The notes: generated by a model from the letters alone, not told the origin. A stretch of 64,000 nucleotides of DNA from Zavarzinia compransoris (GCF_003173055.1 NZ_QGLF01000001.1:1061085-1125084), one strand, 5' to 3'. Shown: positions 26,631 through 35,815, numbered from the stretch's first letter. Program-made: numbers and translations.

Positions 26631-27722
26631 ATGACCCGGACCTTCTCCCTGTTCTCGCCCTATCGCCTGGCCGCCATCGACCTGCCGAATCGAATCGTCA
26701 TGGCGCCGCTGACGCGGGATCGCGCCGGCCCCGGCAATGTCCCGACCGCGCTGATGGCCGAATATTACGCCCAGCGCGCCGGCGCCGGCCTCATCATCTC
26801 CGAAGGCAGCCCGGTCTGCCCCGAAGGCCACGGCTATGACGCCACGCCGGGCATCCATACGCCCGAGCAGGTCGCCGGCTGGCGGCTGGTGACGGAGGCG
26901 GTGCACAAGGCGGGCGGGCGCATCTTCATTCAATTGTGGCATGTCGGGCGGGTTTCCAACGTCGCCCTCCAGCCGGGCGGGCAGGCACCCGTCGCCCCCT
27001 CCGCCCTCCGGGCCGAGGCCAGGACTTTCGTGAACGGCGAATTCCAGCCGACCTCGATGCCCCGCGCCCTCGACATCGGCGAAATCCCGGCCGTGGTCGA
27101 AAGTTTCGCCCGGGCCGCGCGCAATGCCGTGGCGGCCGGCTTCGACGGGGTCGAACTCCATGGCGCCAACGGCTATCTGATCGACCAGTTCCTGCGCGAC
27201 GGCGCCAACCGGCGCGACGATGCCTATGGCGGGCCGGTGGCCCATCGCACCCGCTTCCTGTTCGAGGTGGTCGATGCGGTTTCCGCCGCCATCGGGCCTG
27301 AACGGGTGGGCGTGCGCATCGCCCCGGTAACGCCGTCGAACGGCATCGCCGACAGCGACCCCGTACCCCTGTTCTTCGCCGTCGCCGAGGGGCTGGACGC
27401 CCGCGGCATCCTTTACCTGCATGTGGTCGAGGGGGCGACGGGCGGCGCCCGCGACCACGGCCAGCCCTTCGACTTCGCCGCCCTGCGCCGGCATTTCCGC
27501 GGCGCCTATATCGCCAACAACGGCTACGACAAGGCCCTGGCCGAGGCGGCGCTGGCCGCCGATCATGCCGACCTGATCGCCTTCGGCCGGCCCTTCATCG
27601 CCAATCCCGACCTTGTCGAGCGCCTGCGCCGCGATGCGCCGCTGAACGGCCTCGTCCGCGAAACCCTCTATGGCGGTGGCGCCGAGGGCTATACCGATTA
27701 TCCTGTCCTCGCCTCTTCGTAA
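26631..27722 (+). CDS. Old Yellow Enzyme family alkene reductase (NemA-like)
   Basis: 363 residues, FMN-dependent (beta/alpha)8 ene-reductase. Visible: the N-terminal NRIVMAPLTRDRA segment, IFIQLWHVGRVS, the substrate-anchoring pair in FDGVELHGANGYLIDQFL, and the FMN-phosphate region DLIAFGRPFIANPDLVERL. The HGAN motif (rather than H-x-x-H) is usual for this subgroup. Such enzymes reduce activated double bonds and nitro compounds. ATG 26631 follows GGAGTTGAAACC. The exported nucleosidase gene starts 14 bp after its stop. Confidence 0.95.
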   Translation: MTRTFSLFSPYRLAAIDLPNRIVMAPLTRDRAGPGNVPTALMAEYYAQRAGAGLIISEGSPVCPEGHGYDATPGIHTPEQVAGWRLVTEAVHKAGGRIFIQLWHVGRVSNVALQPGGQAPVAPSALRAEARTFVNGEFQPTSMPRALDIGEIPAVVESFARAARNAVAAGFDGVELHGANGYLIDQFLRDGANRRDDAYGGPVAHRTRFLFEVVDAVSAAIGPERVGVRIAPVTPSNGIADSDPVPLFFAVAEGLDARGILYLHVVEGATGGARDHGQPFDFAALRRHFRGAYIANNGYDKALAEAALAADHADLIAFGRPFIANPDLVERLRRDAPLNGLVRETLYGGGAEGYTDYPVLASS

Positions 27723-27736
27723 GCGGCGGGGGATCC

Positions 27737-28645
27737 ATGGCATTCTGGCAGCGGGCCCGGGCGGCCCTCGTCCTTCTTTTCGCCCTGGCGGCGGCGCCGG
27801 CGGCGGCCGACGAGGCCCCGCGGCTGGCGGTGGTTTCCGCCTTCGGGCCCGAACTCGCCCTGCTGCGCCAGGCGGTGCAGGATCCGGTGACGCAGGAAAT
27901 CGCCGGCATCGATTTCGTCACCGGCACCATCGGCCGGCACAAGGTCGTGCTCTTCCTCTCCGGGATCAGCATGGTCAATGCCGCCATGTCGACCCAGGCC
28001 GCCCTCGATCATTTCAAGGTGACGGCGATCGTCTTCAGCGGCATCGCCGGCGGCGTCGACCCTGGGCTCGCTATCGGCGATGTGGTGGTCGCGGAACGCT
28101 GGGGGCAATATCTCGAGAACGTCCTGGCCCGGCAGGCCGGGGACGGCTGGCGCCTGCCCGCCGACAAGGCGGCGGAATTCGCCAATTTCGGCATGATGTT
28201 CCCGCAAGGGGTGGGCATCGCCCGGCCGGGGGACGTGATCGAGCATAAATTCTGGTTCGCCGCCGACCCTGCCCTACTGGCCGTCGCCCGCCGGGTGGCG
28301 GCGGGGATCGACCTGGCGCGCTGCACGCTGCCCGGCACCTGCCTCGACCATCAGCCGCGGGTGGTGGTCGGCGGCCAGGGGGTTTCCGGCCAGAGCTTCG
28401 TCGACAATGCCGCCTTCCGCGCCTATGTCTTTGACACCTTCAAGGCCCAGGTGCTGGACATGGAGACGGCGGCCCTGGCCCAGGTCGCCTATGCCAACGG
28501 CGTGCCCTTCATCGCCTTCCGCAGCCTGTCGGACCTGGCCGGCGGCGGCGAGGGCGAGAATGAGATCGGCACCTTCTTCGCCTTCGCGGCCGACAATGCG
28601 GCCAAAGTGGTGCTCGCCTTCATCGCCGCTCTTCCAACCCCTTGA
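27737..28645 (+). CDS. Exported nucleoside phosphorylase/MTA-SAH nucleosidase family protein
   Basis: 302 residues with a signal peptide (MAFWQRARAALVLLFALAAAPAAA, cleavage about residue 24) ahead of a complete PNP/UDP phosphorylase domain. Family features are SGIAGGVDPGLAIGDVVVAE and the ribose-binding LDMETAALAQVAY near the C-terminus, followed by FRSLSDLAG with the catalytic-type Asp. An insertion of about 60 residues in the middle (160-215), including two cysteines (RCTLPGTC), departs from cytoplasmic MTA/SAH nucleosidases. Periplasmic location means it would act on extracellular nucleosides. Probably co-transcribed with the ene-reductase. Confidence 0.85.
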   Translation: MAFWQRARAALVLLFALAAAPAAADEAPRLAVVSAFGPELALLRQAVQDPVTQEIAGIDFVTGTIGRHKVVLFLSGISMVNAAMSTQAALDHFKVTAIVFSGIAGGVDPGLAIGDVVVAERWGQYLENVLARQAGDGWRLPADKAAEFANFGMMFPQGVGIARPGDVIEHKFWFAADPALLAVARRVAAGIDLARCTLPGTCLDHQPRVVVGGQGVSGQSFVDNAAFRAYVFDTFKAQVLDMETAALAQVAYANGVPFIAFRSLSDLAGGGEGENEIGTFFAFAADNAAKVVLAFIAALPTP

Positions 28646-28648
28646 TCG

Positions 28649-29683
28649 TCAGTCGGGGCGGAAGGGCCGGCCGAGAAAGGCGGTCAGCAGCTGTTCGGCG
28701 GCAAGGCTCGGCGTGGTCTCGCCCGCGACCACCCGGGCTTCCAGGGCCGGGGCCTCGGCCGCGACCTGGGGGTGGTCCTTGAGGGCGGTGATCAGGCCGT
28801 CCTCGATCTCGCGCCAGAGGGCGGCGCGCGACTGTTCGGCGCGCAGCCGGGCCAGTTCGCCCGCCCCGTCCATGGCGCTGCGGAACGCCTCGATCGTGTC
28901 CCAGACCGTCTCCAGCCCCTTGGCGGCGACCGACGACACGGTCAGCACCTTGGGCCGCCAGCACGGGACCTTGGGCCGCATCAGGTGCAGGGCGGAACGC
29001 AGTTCCGAGGCCGCGCGCTGCGCCGCCAGCAGAAGGTCGCCGTCGGCCTTGGTGACGATCAGGAGATCGGCCAGTTCCATGATGCCGCGCTTGATGCCCT
29101 GAAGGTCGTCGCCGCCCGCCGGGCTGGCCAGCAGGACGAAGAGGTCGACCATGTCGGCGACCGTGGTCTCGGACTGGCCGACCCCCACCGTCTCGATGAA
29201 GATGACGTCGAAGCCGGCGGCCTCGGCCAGCAGCATGGCTTCCCGCGTGCGCCGGGCGACGCCGCCCAGGGTGCCGCCGGACGGGCTCGGCCGGATATAG
29301 GCGTTCGGCTCGCGCGAGAGGGTTTCCATCCGCGTCTTGTCGCCCAGGATCGACCCGCCGGAGCGGCTGGACGAAGGATCGACGGCGAGCACGGCGACCT
29401 TGCGGCCGGAGCGGGTGAGATGGGTCCCGAACGCCTCGATGAAGGTCGATTTGCCCACCCCCGGCGGGCCGGAAAAGCCGATGCGGATGGCCTTGCCCGT
29501 CGCCGGCAGCAAATGGGCGATCAGGCGTGCCGCCTGCAGGCGGTGGTCGCTGCGGGTCGATTCGACCAGGGTGATCGCCCGGGCGAGGGCACGCCGCTGC
29601 CCGGCGAGAATGCCGCTGGCCAGATCCTGGGTGGCGGGAGAAAGCGAGGCCGCCGCTGCGGCTGGACGGGAACCGGTGATCAT
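28649..29683 (-). CDS. meaB: Methylmalonyl-CoA mutase-associated GTPase MeaB
   Basis: 344 residues of the G3E/ArgK-MeaB family that protects and loads B12-dependent acyl-CoA mutases. Motifs are Walker [13 protein letters not shown] (about 66-77), [32 protein letters not shown] and the NKAD-equivalent VTKADG. The C-terminal dimerisation part is present. The mutase itself is not in the window. Its stop is only 3 bp from the stop of the convergent nucleosidase gene. Confidence 0.96.
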   Translation of the reverse strand: MITGSRPAAAAASLSPATQDLASGILAGQRRALARAITLVESTRSDHRLQAARLIAHLLPATGKAIRIGFSGPPGVGKSTFIEAFGTHLTRSGRKVAVLAVDPSSSRSGGSILGDKTRMETLSREPNAYIRPSPSGGTLGGVARRTREAMLLAEAAGFDVIFIETVGVGQSETTVADMVDLFVLLASPAGGDDLQGIKRGIMELADLLIVTKADGDLLLAAQRAASELRSALHLMRPKVPCWRPKVLTVSSVAAKGLETVWDTIEAFRSAMDGAGELARLRAEQSRAALWREIEDGLITALKDHPQVAAEAPALEARVVAGETTPSLAAEQLLTAFLGRPFRPD

Positions 29684-29759
29684 GGGCAGGATTTATCAGG
29701 ACGGACGGTGAAAGACCATGCCCCTTCGGTACGGTCCCCGCCCCCCCATGGAGGACAGG

Positions 29760-30644
29760 ATGAAGCGTACCCTTCCCCGCCTTGCCCCCCTGGCGCTCGC
29801 CGCCGCCGCGCTGTTCGCCGGCGCCAGCCCGGCGCTGGCCGGCGGCGCCGACCGGGTCGACCTTACCTATCGCGTCTTCCTGGGCGGCCTGCCCATCGTC
29901 GAGGTCGATACCAGGACCACGATCGACGGCGGCCGCTACCGCATGGACAATCTCACCCGTACCGTCGGCCTGTGGGAAAGCCTGTTCAAGGCACGGATGC
30001 AGAGCCGGGTCGACGGCAGCCTGGTCCCGGCCATGGGGGTCGAGGCCAGCCCCACCCTGTTCCAGTTGCGCTATGACGGGCGGGTGGGCCAGCGCCGCTC
30101 GGTCGACGTCACCTATGACCGCAACGGCCCGGTCGACATCCGCGCCGAACCGCCGAACGACCAGGACGGCCGCCGCCCGGTCGAGCCGGAATTCCTGCTC
30201 GGCGCCATCGACCCGTCGACCGCCGCCATGCTGGCGGCCGAAAACGGCGCGGACGACCAGATCTGCAAGCAGACGTTCAAGATCTTCGACGGCCGGCGGC
30301 GCTACGACGTCGCCTTCGAGAACAAGGGCCCGGACCACCTGAACGGCAACGACGACAATTTCTATGCCGGCGACGCGATCCATTGCGTCATCCGCTATCG
30401 CCGGGTGAAGGGTTTCGACCCGGACTGGGAACGGGCCAACGCGCGGAAATTCCCGAACGAGGTCGATATCTGGTTCGCGCGCTTCCCGGACCTGCCGCGC
30501 GCCGTGCCGGTGAAGGTGCAGGTCAAGACGGAATACGGCGTCACCGTCGCGCAATTGATCGGCCGGGCGCTGACCAGGACGGATTCCCTGGGCGATGCCG
30601 CCGCCCTGCTGCCCCCGCCCGATATGGACCACATGGGCGGCTGA
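29760..30644 (+). CDS. DUF3108 domain-containing secreted protein
   Basis: 294 residues, signal peptide 1-27 (cleavage near PALAGG). The mature protein fits DUF3108: VDLTYRVFLGGLPIVEVDTRTTIDGGRYRM, the beta-barrel-like RMQSRVDGSLVPAMGVEASP, and conserved ICKQTFKIFDGRRRYDVAF with a second Cys in AIHCVIRYRRVKGF. Such proteins are periplasmic and of unknown function. ATG 29760 follows GGAGGACAGG. The stop codon region is duplicated 32 bp downstream (see the repeat at 30633-30678). Confidence 0.88.
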   Translation: MKRTLPRLAPLALAAAALFAGASPALAGGADRVDLTYRVFLGGLPIVEVDTRTTIDGGRYRMDNLTRTVGLWESLFKARMQSRVDGSLVPAMGVEASPTLFQLRYDGRVGQRRSVDVTYDRNGPVDIRAEPPNDQDGRRPVEPEFLLGAIDPSTAAMLAAENGADDQICKQTFKIFDGRRRYDVAFENKGPDHLNGNDDNFYAGDAIHCVIRYRRVKGFDPDWERANARKFPNEVDIWFARFPDLPRAVPVKVQVKTEYGVTVAQLIGRALTRTDSLGDAAALLPPPDMDHMGG

Positions 30645-30678
30645 GGCCGGCCGGCTGGGATCATATGGGCGGCTGAGG
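30633..30678 (+). repeat. Duplication of the DUF3108 gene's stop-codon region
   Basis: ATGGGCGGCTGAGG at 30633-30646, which includes the TGA stop, is repeated exactly at 30665-30678; the bases just before each copy are also similar. The offset of 32 bp is not a multiple of three. Confidence 0.85.
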
Positions 30679-30700
30679 GCCGCCCGCCCCCCCAAACGAG

Positions 30701-30724
30701 AACGGGGCCCTTTCGGGCCCCGTT
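30701..30724. terminator. Bidirectional hairpin between convergent genes
   Basis: A 10-bp perfect stem AACGGGGCCC/GGGCCCCGTT with a TTTC loop lies between the ends of the DUF3108 gene and the RND transporter gene. Confidence 0.8.
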
Positions 30725-30731
30725 CCGGTTC

Positions 30732-33098
30732 TCAGTGCATGCTGCGCATCAGCGCCGTGCGTTCTTCGTCCGACAGCGGCGGATACTTCTTGGGGAAGAG
30801 CTGCTGGATCACGGCGATCAGCGCCGGCAGCAGGGTCACCGCCCCGATCATGTTCACCATGAACATGAAGGTCAGCAGCATCCCCATGTCGGCCTGGAAC
30901 TTCAGGGCCGAGAAGCTCCAGGTCGAGACGCCGACGGCCAGGGTGAAGCCGGTGAACATGGTCGCGGAACCCACGTCCTTCAGCGCCTGCTCATAGGCCT
31001 GGAAGGGCGTCTTGCCGAGACGCATGTAGCGCTGGATGCGGTTGTACTCGTAGATGCCGTAATCGACGCCGATGCCGACCGCGATCGCCAGCACCGGCAG
31101 GGTCGAGATCTTCAGGCCGATCTGGGCCAGCGTCAGGAACATGTTGCCGATGATCGTGGACAGGATCAGCGGCAGCACGCAGCACAGCGAGCCGCGCCAT
31201 TCGCGATAGGTCAGCAGCACGAGGCTGATCACCACCGCATAGACCCAGAGCAGCATCGGGATTTCCTGCTCCTCGACCACTTCGTTGGTCGCGGCGGTCA
31301 CGCCGATCGAACCGGCGGCAAGGCGGATGCGCATGCCTTCCAGCTGGTTCTCCGGGCTGGCGCGGAAATCCTTCACCGCGGCGACGATCTTCTTGATCGT
31401 CACGGCCTTGCTGTCCTTGGTGAAGATCAGCAGCGGCAGCACGGTGCAGGTGGTGTTCAGGGTCATGGTCGAGGTCGGGATCGGGCCGACCGCCTGGGCG
31501 AGAACGCTGGTGTTACGGGGCAGGAAGTACCACTTCAGGTTACCCTCGCGCCACATCGAGCCGACCATCTTGGCCAGCAGCGGCAGGCCGATCGTCGACT
31601 GCACGCCTTCGACGTTCGCCATCTCCCACTGGAAGCGGTCGAGGACGGACATGTACTTGTGATCGACGCAGGCGCCTTCCGGCGTCTCCACGATCACGGT
31701 CAGGATGTTCACGCCGATGTCGAAATTGTCGATCACATAGCGGGTGTCGACATTGTAGCGGCTGTCGGGACGCAGTTCCGCGGCGCCGGCATGGACGTCG
31801 CCGATCTGCAGGCCCTTGGAGATATAGATGCCGGTCGCGCCCAGGATGGCGCAGGCGACGACCATGATCCAGGCGTTGCGCGGCTTGGCGATGCGGGCGA
31901 CATAGGGCCACACGCGTTCGCGCTTCTCCATCTGCTTCTTCACGCGGCGGGCATATTCGCCCGTCGGCGCGATATAGGAGGCGAGCAGCGGCAACATCAC
32001 CAGGTTGGAGATGATCTTCAGGCCGATACCGATGGAGGCGGTGATCGCCAGTTCGCGGATCATGCCGATCGGGATCAGGTAGAGCGTCGCGAAGCCGGCC
32101 AGGCAGGTGAAGAGTGCGATCGAGCCCGGCACCAGAAGGAAGGTGAAGGTATCGCGCGCCGCCTGTTCCTTGGTCTTGCCGTTGGCGATCTCGGCCGAGA
32201 CCATGTTGATCTGCTGCACGCCGTGGGACACGCCGATGGCGAAGACCAGGAAGGGCACCAGCACCGCCAGGGGATCGAGCCCGAAGCCGAGCAGGTCGAG
32301 AATGCCGAACTGCCAGACCAGCGAGCACAGCGAGGCCGAGAGCGTGACGAAGGTGAGCAGCCACGACCGGCAGTAGAGCCAGAGCATGGCGACGGTCAGC
32401 AGGAAGGCGACGCCCATGAACATCACGACGCTTTCGGCGCCCTTCTTGATGTCGCCCATGATCTTGGCGAAGCCGACGATCTTCACCGAGATCCCGTCTT
32501 TCTCGTACTTCTGGCGGAAAGCCTCGAGATCGGCGGCGACGCGGAAATAATCCAGGCGCTGGCGGGTGTCGGGGTCGATGTCCTGAAGCTCGGCCGAGAT
32601 CATCGACGATTCGAAATTGTTCGCCACCATGCGGCCGACGATGCCGGCCTTCAGCACGTTGGCGCGCACGATGTTCATCGATTCTTCGTCGGCCTTGAAT
32701 TCCGCGGGCATGACGTCGCCGCCGGCGATGCCTTCCTCGGTGATTTCAAGGTAACGGGTGTTCGGCGTCCACAGCGAGGCCAGGGTCGGCCGCGCGACGC
32801 CGCGGATGAAGAAGATGTCGTCGGTCGCCTCACGCAGGACCTTCAGGTATTCCGGCGTGAAGATCGTCTTGTCCTTCTCGTTCTCGAGAACGACGACGAT
32901 GCGGTTGGCACCGGCGAAATCGTCCTGATACTTGAGGAAGGTCTCGATATACTCGTGACCGATCGGCAGCATCTTTTCGAAGCCGGTATCCATGTGCAGG
33001 TGGGAGGCGAAATAGCCCATCACCACCGTCAATACGGCAAGGAAGGCCAGGATATAGGCTCTCACCCTGAACAGAAAATTCTCTACGTGCCGCAGCAT
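30732..33098 (-). CDS. RND superfamily/MMPL-type exporter
   Basis: 788 residues with twelve predicted membrane helices: one at the N-terminus, a large periplasmic loop (about 40-225), a five-helix block, a second helix and loop (about 415-640), and a final five-helix block. SHGVQQIN and the VGIGVDYGIYEYNR segment carry the proton-relay-type polar residues of the family. Sequence style is that of lipid- or hydrophobic-compound exporters (MMPL with sterol-sensing-like domains), not drug pumps of the AcrB type. No membrane-fusion partner is adjacent. A clear sigma-70-type promoter lies ~120 bp upstream, and a TetR gene is encoded just before it. Confidence 0.9.
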   Translation of the reverse strand: MLRHVENFLFRVRAYILAFLAVLTVVMGYFASHLHMDTGFEKMLPIGHEYIETFLKYQDDFAGANRIVVVLENEKDKTIFTPEYLKVLREATDDIFFIRGVARPTLASLWTPNTRYLEITEEGIAGGDVMPAEFKADEESMNIVRANVLKAGIVGRMVANNFESSMISAELQDIDPDTRQRLDYFRVAADLEAFRQKYEKDGISVKIVGFAKIMGDIKKGAESVVMFMGVAFLLTVAMLWLYCRSWLLTFVTLSASLCSLVWQFGILDLLGFGLDPLAVLVPFLVFAIGVSHGVQQINMVSAEIANGKTKEQAARDTFTFLLVPGSIALFTCLAGFATLYLIPIGMIRELAITASIGIGLKIISNLVMLPLLASYIAPTGEYARRVKKQMEKRERVWPYVARIAKPRNAWIMVVACAILGATGIYISKGLQIGDVHAGAAELRPDSRYNVDTRYVIDNFDIGVNILTVIVETPEGACVDHKYMSVLDRFQWEMANVEGVQSTIGLPLLAKMVGSMWREGNLKWYFLPRNTSVLAQAVGPIPTSTMTLNTTCTVLPLLIFTKDSKAVTIKKIVAAVKDFRASPENQLEGMRIRLAAGSIGVTAATNEVVEEQEIPMLLWVYAVVISLVLLTYREWRGSLCCVLPLILSTIIGNMFLTLAQIGLKISTLPVLAIAVGIGVDYGIYEYNRIQRYMRLGKTPFQAYEQALKDVGSATMFTGFTLAVGVSTWSFSALKFQADMGMLLTFMFMVNMIGAVTLLPALIAVIQQLFPKKYPPLSDEERTALMRSMH

Positions 33099-33187
33099 CG
33101 AGTCTCCCCTTCCCCGCCGGTCCTTGCTTTCTGGACCGATCGTGTTTCCGCCGGGCCTACGGCGGCCCGGTCGATGTCATTGACCCA

Positions 33188-33245
33188 TCGGGGGCGCAAC
33201 TCCCCCGAATTCTTCGCTATTAGGACGCTCCAATCGCGGCGTCAA
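33188..33245 (-). promoter_or_regulatory. Sigma-70-type promoter and start-proximal hairpin of the RND gene
   Basis: Minus strand: TTGACG (33240-33245), 17-bp spacer, TAATAG (33217-33222). A 7-bp inverted repeat TCGGGGG/CCCCCGA (33188-33194, 33202-33208) falls at the expected transcription start and could be an operator or leader hairpin. Confidence 0.7.
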
Positions 33246-33319
33246 CGACCTTCAGCCATCGAATCGCCCGGAAACTCTATTAGTTTTGACACTCGTCCCG
33301 GTTTAAAGGCCGAATGGCG

Positions 33320-33991
33320 TCATTCTGGCAACAAGGCCGTGAAAGTTTCGGCCATCGCCGCCTTGGCGGCACTTTCGCCGACGCCTTCGACCCGGCGCAG
33401 GGCGTACCAGGCGTGAAAGCCGGTGAAGGCGGCGAGCCGCGCCACCCTGGCCTCGCGCTGGGGCTTGCGCAGGCCCGACAGTTCGGGCTGGAACGTCACC
33501 TCGATCTGGATGCGCAGGGCATATTCGACCCGGGCGAAGGTCTGGCACAGGGTATCCGACAGGGGGGCCGCGATCTGCCCCGCCCAATAGACATTGCCCG
33601 CCTTCTCGAACAGGGCGAAGCGCTGGCGCACCAGGGCCCCGACCCGCGCCTTCAGCGGCTGATCCGGGCCGATCGGCTGGACCAGGGGCGAATAGCGCTC
33701 GACGCCATGGGCGACCGCGGCCGTGAACAGGGTTTCGAGGTCGGGGAAATGCTGGAACACCGAGCGGGTGGACACGCCCGAGCGTTCCGCGATCACCTTG
33801 GCCGGCGGCTTGAACTCGCCCTCCTCGAGAAGGGCGATCAAGGCATCGAGCACGGCCGCCCGCGTCCGCCGGGAGCGCGCCAGACGGCCGTCGACCTTGC
33901 CCGGCACCGGTGCCGGCGGGGCCGCGTCATCCTGGCCGCCGTGCCAAAGGCTGTTGCCGTCCGCCCCCCAGGGATGGGCCGCCTCGCCCAT
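33320..33991 (-). CDS. TetR/AcrR family transcriptional regulator
   Basis: 223 residues. The helix-turn-helix is at about 45-90 (AVLDALIALLEEGEFKPPAKVIAERSGVSTRSVFQHFPDLETLF), and the rest is the ligand/dimerisation domain. ATG 33991 (MGEAAHPWG) is preferred; the frame continues upstream without coding character. It lies upstream of the RND exporter on the same strand with a 221-bp gap holding that gene's promoter, so control of the exporter is the natural inference. The inducer is unknown. Confidence 0.88.
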   Translation of the reverse strand: MGEAAHPWGADGNSLWHGGQDDAAPPAPVPGKVDGRLARSRRTRAAVLDALIALLEEGEFKPPAKVIAERSGVSTRSVFQHFPDLETLFTAAVAHGVERYSPLVQPIGPDQPLKARVGALVRQRFALFEKAGNVYWAGQIAAPLSDTLCQTFARVEYALRIQIEVTFQPELSGLRKPQREARVARLAAFTGFHAWYALRRVEGVGESAAKAAMAETFTALLPE

Positions 33992-34043
33992 ACGCACATT
34001 CTTCGCCAACGCAACCCCCGGAAGACGCAATCGGAAACCGAAA

Positions 34044-34526
34044 TCAGAACAGGCCGCAGGGCCGGCCGGCGGCATCCACCGCGACCCCTTCGAGATGATA
34101 GCCCCCGTCGCAGGCCGCATCGCCGAAGCGGATCTTGCCCGGTTTCGCCGGCTTGGCCGGGGTGCGGGCCGGCGCCGGCGCGGGGGCCGCCACCGGGGCG
34201 GGGGCCGCCGGGATCGGGGTGATGGTCAGCGGCGCGGGCAGGCCGGCCGCCGGGCGCCCCTGCCCGCCCCGCGGCTTGGCCGGGACGGCGGGCAGGCTCG
34301 CCTCGCGGCCGGGGGCCTGGGGGTGCTGGGGATCGGCCCAGCGGCTGCGCAGGGTCTCGCCCGGCAGCAGCATGTCCTGCGGCGCCTTGGGCGCGGGCCG
34401 CGTGCCGATATCGCGCGATTCGAGCGGCGGCAATTCGGCGGACGACAATTCGGCATGGGCCGGCATCGGCAATGCCGCCGGCATTGCCAGGATGCACCAC
34501 AGCGCGCATCTCTTGATTGCGTTCAT
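34044..34526 (-). CDS. Secreted proline/alanine-rich hypothetical protein
   Basis: 160 residues. Signal peptide 1-25 (MNAIKRCALWCILAMPAALPMPAHA). The mature part is mostly low-complexity Pro/Ala with a PAPAPARTPAKPAKPG run, then a short C-terminal segment FGDAACDGGYHLEGVAVDAAGRPCGLF with two cysteines that could form one disulfide. It follows doxX by 48 bp on the same strand, so it may be the last gene of the bufferin operon. No family recognised. Confidence 0.6.
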   Translation of the reverse strand: MNAIKRCALWCILAMPAALPMPAHAELSSAELPPLESRDIGTRPAPKAPQDMLLPGETLRSRWADPQHPQAPGREASLPAVPAKPRGGQGRPAAGLPAPLTITPIPAAPAPVAAPAPAPARTPAKPAKPGKIRFGDAACDGGYHLEGVAVDAAGRPCGLF

Positions 34527-34574
34527 GGCCGCCCCGCCACTCTTCCTGTCAGAGGGCGCAGGATAGCAGCAGTT

Positions 34575-35021
34575 TCACCCCCGGTGCAGGAATTTTCCCG
34601 CGATCGCATCGACCGCCAGCAGGCCCCCGCCGCGGGCGACGAGAACCAGGAGCCCGCCGCCCCAAAGGGCGAATTCGACCGCATTGAAGCTCACCCCGTC
34701 GCCGGTGAAGGGCACCACCAGCTGAATCATCAAGGTCACGCCGAGCAGCGCCAAGGCGCCCAGGCGGGTGAACAGGCCGGCGAAAAGCAGCAGCGCGCCC
34801 CCGGCCTCGGCAAGGGTGCCGGCCCAGGCGGCGACGGCCGGCGGCAACAGGGGCACGCGATAAATTTCCTGGAACAGGAAGATCGCATTGTCGCTGATGC
34901 CGAAGCCGTCGAAGCGGGTGCTGGCGCTCTTCCAGAATACGAGGCCGAGGCCGATCCGCAGGCCGAGCAGGCCCAGGGGTTCGCCCACGCGGGCGGCTTT
35001 GGCGATCAGGGCGTCGATCAT
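34575..35021 (-). CDS. DoxX family membrane protein
   Basis: 148 residues with four predicted membrane helices and the DoxX pattern (LRIGLGLVFWKSASTRF, WAGTLAEAGGALLLFAGLFTRLGALALLGVTLMIQL). DoxX proteins commonly accompany MNIO/DUF692 genes; their role there is not defined, with quinone- or thiol-linked redox chemistry suggested. ATG 35021 overlaps the bufC stop (TGATG), indicating coupling. Fourth gene of the bufferin operon. Confidence 0.88.
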   Translation of the reverse strand: MIDALIAKAARVGEPLGLLGLRIGLGLVFWKSASTRFDGFGISDNAIFLFQEIYRVPLLPPAVAAWAGTLAEAGGALLLFAGLFTRLGALALLGVTLMIQLVVPFTGDGVSFNAVEFALWGGGLLVLVARGGGLLAVDAIAGKFLHRG

Positions 35022-35815
35022 CAGGCGGTCTCCATCGAGGTGGCGGTCCCGGCAAGGCAAAGCAGGCCGAGGCCGAGAATGCGGGCAAGGGCCGGGGCGG
35101 CCGCGTCCGGCGGCACGGTATCGAGCAGCGGCCCGAGGGCGGCATCCCCCGCGAGGCCGGAAAGGAGGGTGGCCTCGGCGGGGCCGAGGTCGGCGGCCCG
35201 GATCGCCCCCGCCTGGTCGCGCCAGACGGCGAGACGGCAGGGCCGGTCCAGCGGCTGTTCCGGCGTCCCGTCCCGCCCCGGCTGGTTGATCGCCCACAGA
35301 TGGGCGACGTCGTGGCGGGCAGCGACCAGGCGGACGGACGGCAGGCGCCGCAGGCGCAGCCCCGCCAAGTCGCCGGCGGGCCGGGCGGCCAGGGTCGCCG
35401 CCTCCAGGATCGGGGCCGCCGGCGCCTGGGCGGCGCCGTGGCGGGCCCATTCGAAACCCGCCACCTCGGCGATCATGGGCAGGGCCGCCAGTTCGGGCTG
35501 AGCGCGCAGGACGTCATCCAGCCCCGCACCGTAAAGGGCGAGCCGGGGATCGTCCGGCGGGCGGGCGGCCAGGAAGCGCTGCGCCACAACATCGAAAGCG
35601 GCGGGCCCGAGCAGGCGGGCGACGACCGGGTAATGCAGCGCCAAGGCCGCCGTCAGGCTGGTCCGCACATGGTTGCGGTGGACCTGGAGGCGGCGGGCCG
35701 CCGGCACCCGCCCGCCGCGGACGGCAGCGACCAGGGCATCCGGCATGGCGCCCCGGCGCAGGCCCTCGGCGAAGGCGGCCTGAACTTCAGCCAATGTCAG
35801 TTCAGCCGCAGGCAT
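35021..35815 (-). CDS. bufC: BufC-type DUF2063 protein, partner of the MNIO enzyme
   Basis: 264 residues. The DUF2063 domain occupies the N-terminal ~100 residues (LTLAEVQAAFAEGLRRG, LQVHRNHVRTSLTAALALHYPVVARLLGPAAFDVVAQRFLAARPPDDPRL). The C-terminal part is the less conserved partner-binding region. In characterised bufferin and methanobactin systems the equivalent protein presents the precursor peptide to the iron oxygenase. ATG 35815 overlaps the end of bufB by 14 bp, and its own stop overlaps the doxX start. Confidence 0.9.
   Translation of the reverse strand: MPAAELTLAEVQAAFAEGLRRGAMPDALVAAVRGGRVPAARRLQVHRNHVRTSLTAALALHYPVVARLLGPAAFDVVAQRFLAARPPDDPRLALYGAGLDDVLRAQPELAALPMIAEVAGFEWARHGAAQAPAAPILEAATLAARPAGDLAGLRLRRLPSVRLVAARHDVAHLWAINQPGRDGTPEQPLDRPCRLAVWRDQAGAIRAADLGPAEATLLSGLAGDAALGPLLDTVPPDAAAPALARILGLGLLCLAGTATSMETA

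Noticed and set aside
30735-33416. An 893-codon open frame on the plus strand
   Set aside because: Antisense to the RND exporter with low-complexity Asp/His/Gln composition; a shadow frame.
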